Assembly (NCBI GenBank): GCA_900095095.1 | Contig: FMBT01000197.1 | Location: 1 to 21,442, forward strand | DNA: 21,442 bases | From: Fragilariopsis cylindrus CCMP1102 | Taxonomy: Eukaryota > Bacillariophyta > Bacillariophyceae > Bacillariales > Bacillariaceae | Direction of reading: 5' to 3' | Shown here: positions 18,266 to 21,442 of the stretch, one piece after another | Layout of the letters: the number at the start of each line of letters is the position of its first letter | Position numbering within the stretch: position 1 is the first letter of the stretch | The notes under the pieces: model-generated | Told to the model about the DNA's origin: nothing | Seen by the model: only the letters and a program-made list of their open reading frames with translations | Database searches by the model: none | Translations under genes and position numbers: made by a program

Positions 18266-21178
18266 ATGAATAGACTAATACTGTCTCTTTTCTTCGTCGC
18301 TTTTGTAGAATCGTCGTCGTCCTTTTTCGGTCGACGTCGTCACACGTTATCTACAAATACAAAGATAAGTGACAGCAATAACGAATACAACAACAATGAT
18401 GAAAATCTTGAACTACTATCTACGTCAACCAACGCACAATTTAAAGCTCGACGACGAGGGACACGACGATGTAATGACAATGCCATTATTCTTGCTGAAG
18501 ATGCGATTCAAAGGCTGAGAGGTGGTGGAAGCGATGACGGTGCTAGTTCGATTACTGGTCCATGTATCGGTATCGATCTTGGTACGACATATTCATGTGT
18601 TGGTGTTTGGAGGAATGATCGAGTTGATATTTGTGCAAATGAACAAGGAAATCGTATAACACCCTCCTATGTTGGTTTTCCAAAGGACGGATCCTCTAGT
18701 GGTAGTCGTTTGGTAGGAGACGCTGCTAAGAATCAAGCCTCCCAAAATCCCACTGGAACAATATTTGATGTGAAACGATTAATTGGACGGAATTATGACG
18801 ATGCTACCGTACAAAGTGATAAAAAGTTATTCCCGTATGAAATAACGAAAGACAAAACTGGCAAACCGATCGTTCGATTGCCAAAGGAAATTGCATCAAA
18901 ATATCCCAAGGCAGACTATACTCCAGAAGAAATTAGTGGTATGATATTACGAAAAATGAAAGAAACTGCTGAAGCTTATCTTGGTGTTGAAGTTAAGCAT
19001 GCCGTAGTGACAGTCCCCGCTTATTTCAATGACGCACAACGACAAGCCACGAAGGATGCTGGTACTATCGCAGGTTTGACCGTCGAACGGGTCATCAATG
19101 AACCAACGGCAGCCGCCATCGCCTACGGACTTGATAAGCAAGATCGTGAAGAAAACATACTTGTGTTTGATTTAGGTGGTGGAACATTCGACGTCACACT
19201 TTTATCAATTGATAACGGTGTCTTTGAGGTATTGGCTACAAGTGGTACGTGCATATTTTATGTGTTTATATTGAAAATTGTTTTTTGGCGGGATAAAGCT
19301 ACTTATCGATCTACTCGGTCTGTGTCGCATTTCAATATCTAATCGGTGCCTCTCTTTTCTTCTCTACAAAATCAAACCATATCTTTATTCGTGCAGGGAA
19401 TACACACTTGGGAGGAGAAGACTTCGATCAACGACTAATGGAATACTGCATGAGTCAGTTCAAACGCAAATCAGGAATTGATATTGTCAACGATAAACGT
19501 GCGGTCCAACGTTTGCGGAAACAATGCGAAAATGCGAAACGAACATTGTCGACGCAAACAAGCACCGTCATTGACTGTGAGGCCTTAGCGAATGGGGAAG
19601 ACTTCAGTCTAACGTTATCAAGAGCTAAGTTTGAGGAACTCAATCTTGATCTATTCAAAAAGACGTTAACGCCTGTCACACAAGTTTTGAAGGACAGTGG
19701 AATGAGCAAAACCAGCGTAGATCAAGTTATTTTAGTTGGTGGTTCGACACGCATTCCTAAGGTCCAAACCTTACTGTCCGAATTCTTTGGGGGAAAGAAA
19801 CTTAACAAGTCTATCAATCCCGATGAAGCTGTGGTACGTACGCATCATTGATTCAGATATATATTTTCGTATTGGTGTTGATCAGTGTATACTAGTATGT
19901 ATATATGCCAATGACGAAATTACTTAACGCTTGGCTACTGACGAGAGATTTGGAGGCCGGAGTAGTTGCCGGGTTCAACCGCCATATCTCTCTTGATGAC
20001 AACAGTTATAGATTTTACCCGAGGCTTTGTTTTTCTTCTTCGATGTATGTTGAATTTTCCTGGAATTCAGATATATGTTTTCGTATTGTTGTGTTGTTCC
20101 CTGTATATTATTTGCCAGTGACGAAATTACTTAACGCTTGGCTACTGACGAGAGATTTGGAGGCCGGAGTAGTTGCCGGGTTCAACCGCCATATCTCTCT
20201 TGATGACAACAGTTATAGATTTTACCCGAGGCTTTGTTTTTCTTCTTCGATGTATGCTGGATTTTCTTGGAATTTATTCGAATCTAACATAATAAATTGC
20301 GCTGTTGTCGATTCTTAATGATTTATTTTTCCTCATTTTTAATGCAGGCCTACGGAGCTGCAGTTCAAGGTGGAATTCTGAGTGGTGATGCTGCTGAGGC
20401 AACCAGGGATGTTCTCTTGTTAGACGTTGCTCCTCTTTCCTTGGGAATCGAAACGGCGGGCGGAGTCATGACAACTTTAATCAAGCGTGGTACTACCATT
20501 CCCGTAAAGAAATCGCAAGTATTTTCCACCTACGCAGATAACCAGCCGGGTGTTAACATTCAAGTCTTTGAAGGAGAGCGTGGTATGACCAAGACTAATC
20601 GTCTTCTCGGACAGTTTGAGCTCTCCGGTATCCCTCCAGCACCTCGTGGTGTCCCGCAAGTCGAGGTGAGCTTTGATGTAGATGCGAACGGTATTTTAAG
20701 CATCGGCGCACATGATAAGGGTACAGGCAAACAGGAAACACTTACTATCACTAGCGAAAAAGGAAGACTTTCCGATGAGGAAATTGAAACGATGGTCAAG
20801 GAGGCCGAGGAATATGCCGAAGAAGACAATAAAGAGAAAGCCAAGATCCAAGCTAAGAATGATTTTGAGGCATATTTATACAACTTAAAAAATTCAATCA
20901 ACGACGCTTTGGAGGGGAAATTGTCCGAAGACGACAAATCGTCATTGACAACTGCCGTGAACGATGGTTTGGATTGGCTCGAAGATCATCCTGCCGCGGA
21001 GAAGGAAGAGTATGATGAAAAGCAAAAAGAGGTTGAGCAAATTGCGAACCCTATAATAAAAAAAGCCTACGAGAGTGTTAATGATGCTGCTGGTGCTGGG
21101 GGGGATGACGATGATTTTATGGGTGAAGATCTTGATGGTGTCAACGATGATGGACCCAGTGTCGAAGAATTTGATTAA
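18266..21178 (+). CDS. HSP70: Hsp70 of cytosolic type with N-terminal signal peptide, 3 exons
   Basis: Exons are 18266-19244, 19397-19833 and 20348-21178, 748 residues with no frame break. Residues 1 to about 17 ([17 protein letters not shown]) form a signal peptide. A basic, Ser/Asn-rich linker to about residue 96 follows. The ATPase domain has [54 protein letters not shown] and [11 protein letters not shown]. The substrate-binding domain has [39 protein letters not shown] and [20 protein letters not shown], then a helical lid and an acidic tail ending SVEEFD. The tail resembles the EEVD of cytosolic Hsp70s, which binds TPR co-chaperones, not the KDEL/HDEL of ER Bi[10 protein letters not shown] and the DNQPGV context also favour the cytosolic group. 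A signal peptide on a cytosolic-type Hsp70 suggests the periplastidal compartment, the site of the ERAD-like SELMA import machinery. Plastid stroma is an alternative, because phenylalanines follow the signal peptide. Confidence 0.93.
19245..19396 (+). other. Hsp70 intron 1
   Basis: Phase 1 intron of 152 bp with donor AGTG|GTACGT and acceptor GTGCAG|GGAATA. It joins ATSG to [12 protein letters not shown], the conserved sequence. Confidence 0.95.
19834..20347 (+). other. Hsp70 intron 2 carrying a tandem duplication
   Basis: Phase 0 intron of 514 bp with donor GTG|GTACGT and acceptor ATGCAG|GCCTAC. It joins NPDEAV to AYGAAVQGG. It is the longest intron in the window, and most of its excess length is a two-copy repeat. 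Confidence 0.95.
19851..20274. repeat. Tandem duplication inside Hsp70 intron 2, period about 207 bp
   Basis: Bases 19912-20049 recur without a mismatch at 20119-20256 (138 of 138). The flanks (ATTCAGATATAT...TTTTCGTATTG before, TTTTCCTGGAATT after) are similar but diverged. The core period of 207 bp is a multiple of three, so an open frame passes through both copies, but it starts and ends in intron sequence. No similarity to any other part of the window is seen. Confidence 0.95.
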
Positions 21179-21442
21179 GCTTGTAAAACATACGTTTGCT
21201 GTAGCGCATACTCCATGATAATGTACTTTGTCCTTAGATATATTTGTAGGCTATAATATAAGAAATCAGTTAATAACGATCGAAATATGTGATCACTGAG
21301 AATATGGACAAAACTACATACATATTCCATATTTCTCAATTCCCGTCTCAGAGCCGACTTTAGGGGGAGAGGAATGGAATACACCACCAAATAGTATCGC
21401 AATTACAGTAAAATAGAAGTACATTATTTATCTAAACATCGC
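21179..21442. other. 3' flank of Hsp70, no gene seen
   Basis: A/T-rich 3' flanking DNA of the Hsp70 gene running to the window edge. The minus-strand frame at 21175-21402 has no recognisable domain. Confidence 0.55.

Noticed and set aside
19905..20318. 137-codon frame with a repeated 69-residue unit
   Set aside because: It lies inside Hsp70 intron 2 and exists because the 207-bp repeat period is divisible by three; no proper start and no domain.
18266..21178. Reading the signal-peptide Hsp70 as ER BiP
   Set aside because: The C-terminus is EEFD without KDEL/HDEL, and several substrate-binding-domain segments match the cytosolic group better.

Overview
This window reads as nuclear DNA of a photosynthetic stramenopile, most likely a diatom. 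Genes are protein coding with short GT-AG introns, and a eukaryotic splicing factor (SF3B2) is present. Two products begin with the signal peptide plus phenylalanine motif (ASAFAP-like: VRA|FSAA and SHA|FVPAS) that diatoms use to send proteins into their four-membrane plastid. No rRNA, tRNA, CRISPR or transposase gene was recognised.

Layout: 1-1462 repeat-bearing intergenic DNA; 1463-5147 (-) organellar valyl-tRNA synthetase, 4 exons; 5557-7091 (+) secretory-pathway 2OG-Fe(II) oxygenase-like protein, 2 exons; 7641-9496 (-) membrane-anchored Hsp70 with an ATPase domain only (HSPA13/STCH-like), 2 exons; 9497-10597 a divergent promoter region rich in inverted repeats; 10598-14259 (+) a large DUF1769-PH-DUF547 protein, 2 exons; 15078-15723 (+) small plastid-targeted protein of unknown function; 15972-17794 (-) SF3B2; 18266-21178 (+) full-length Hsp70 of cytosolic type carrying an N-terminal signal peptide, 3 exons, with a tandem duplication in intron 2. 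Genes mostly alternate in orientation, so most gaps are divergent promoters or convergent 3' ends. There is no operon logic.

The strongest recurring signal is that five of the seven genes are open only if the reading frame shifts by one base at a total of eleven places. Ten are apparent one-base losses, often in short homopolymers, and one is an apparent gain. After counting one base per site, every gene has exact codon arithmetic from start to stop. The simplest explanation is indel error in a noisy long-read assembly. Both Hsp70 genes are free of such breaks.

Biologically the most interesting items are (1) the cytosolic-type Hsp70 with a signal peptide and an EEVD-like end (EEFD), a candidate for the periplastidal compartment, the remnant cytosol of the engulfed alga; (2) the DUF1769-PH-DUF547 fusion; (3) the anchored Hsp70 without a substrate-binding domain; (4) the unknown plastid protein; and (5) the nested inverted repeats at 9795-10201.
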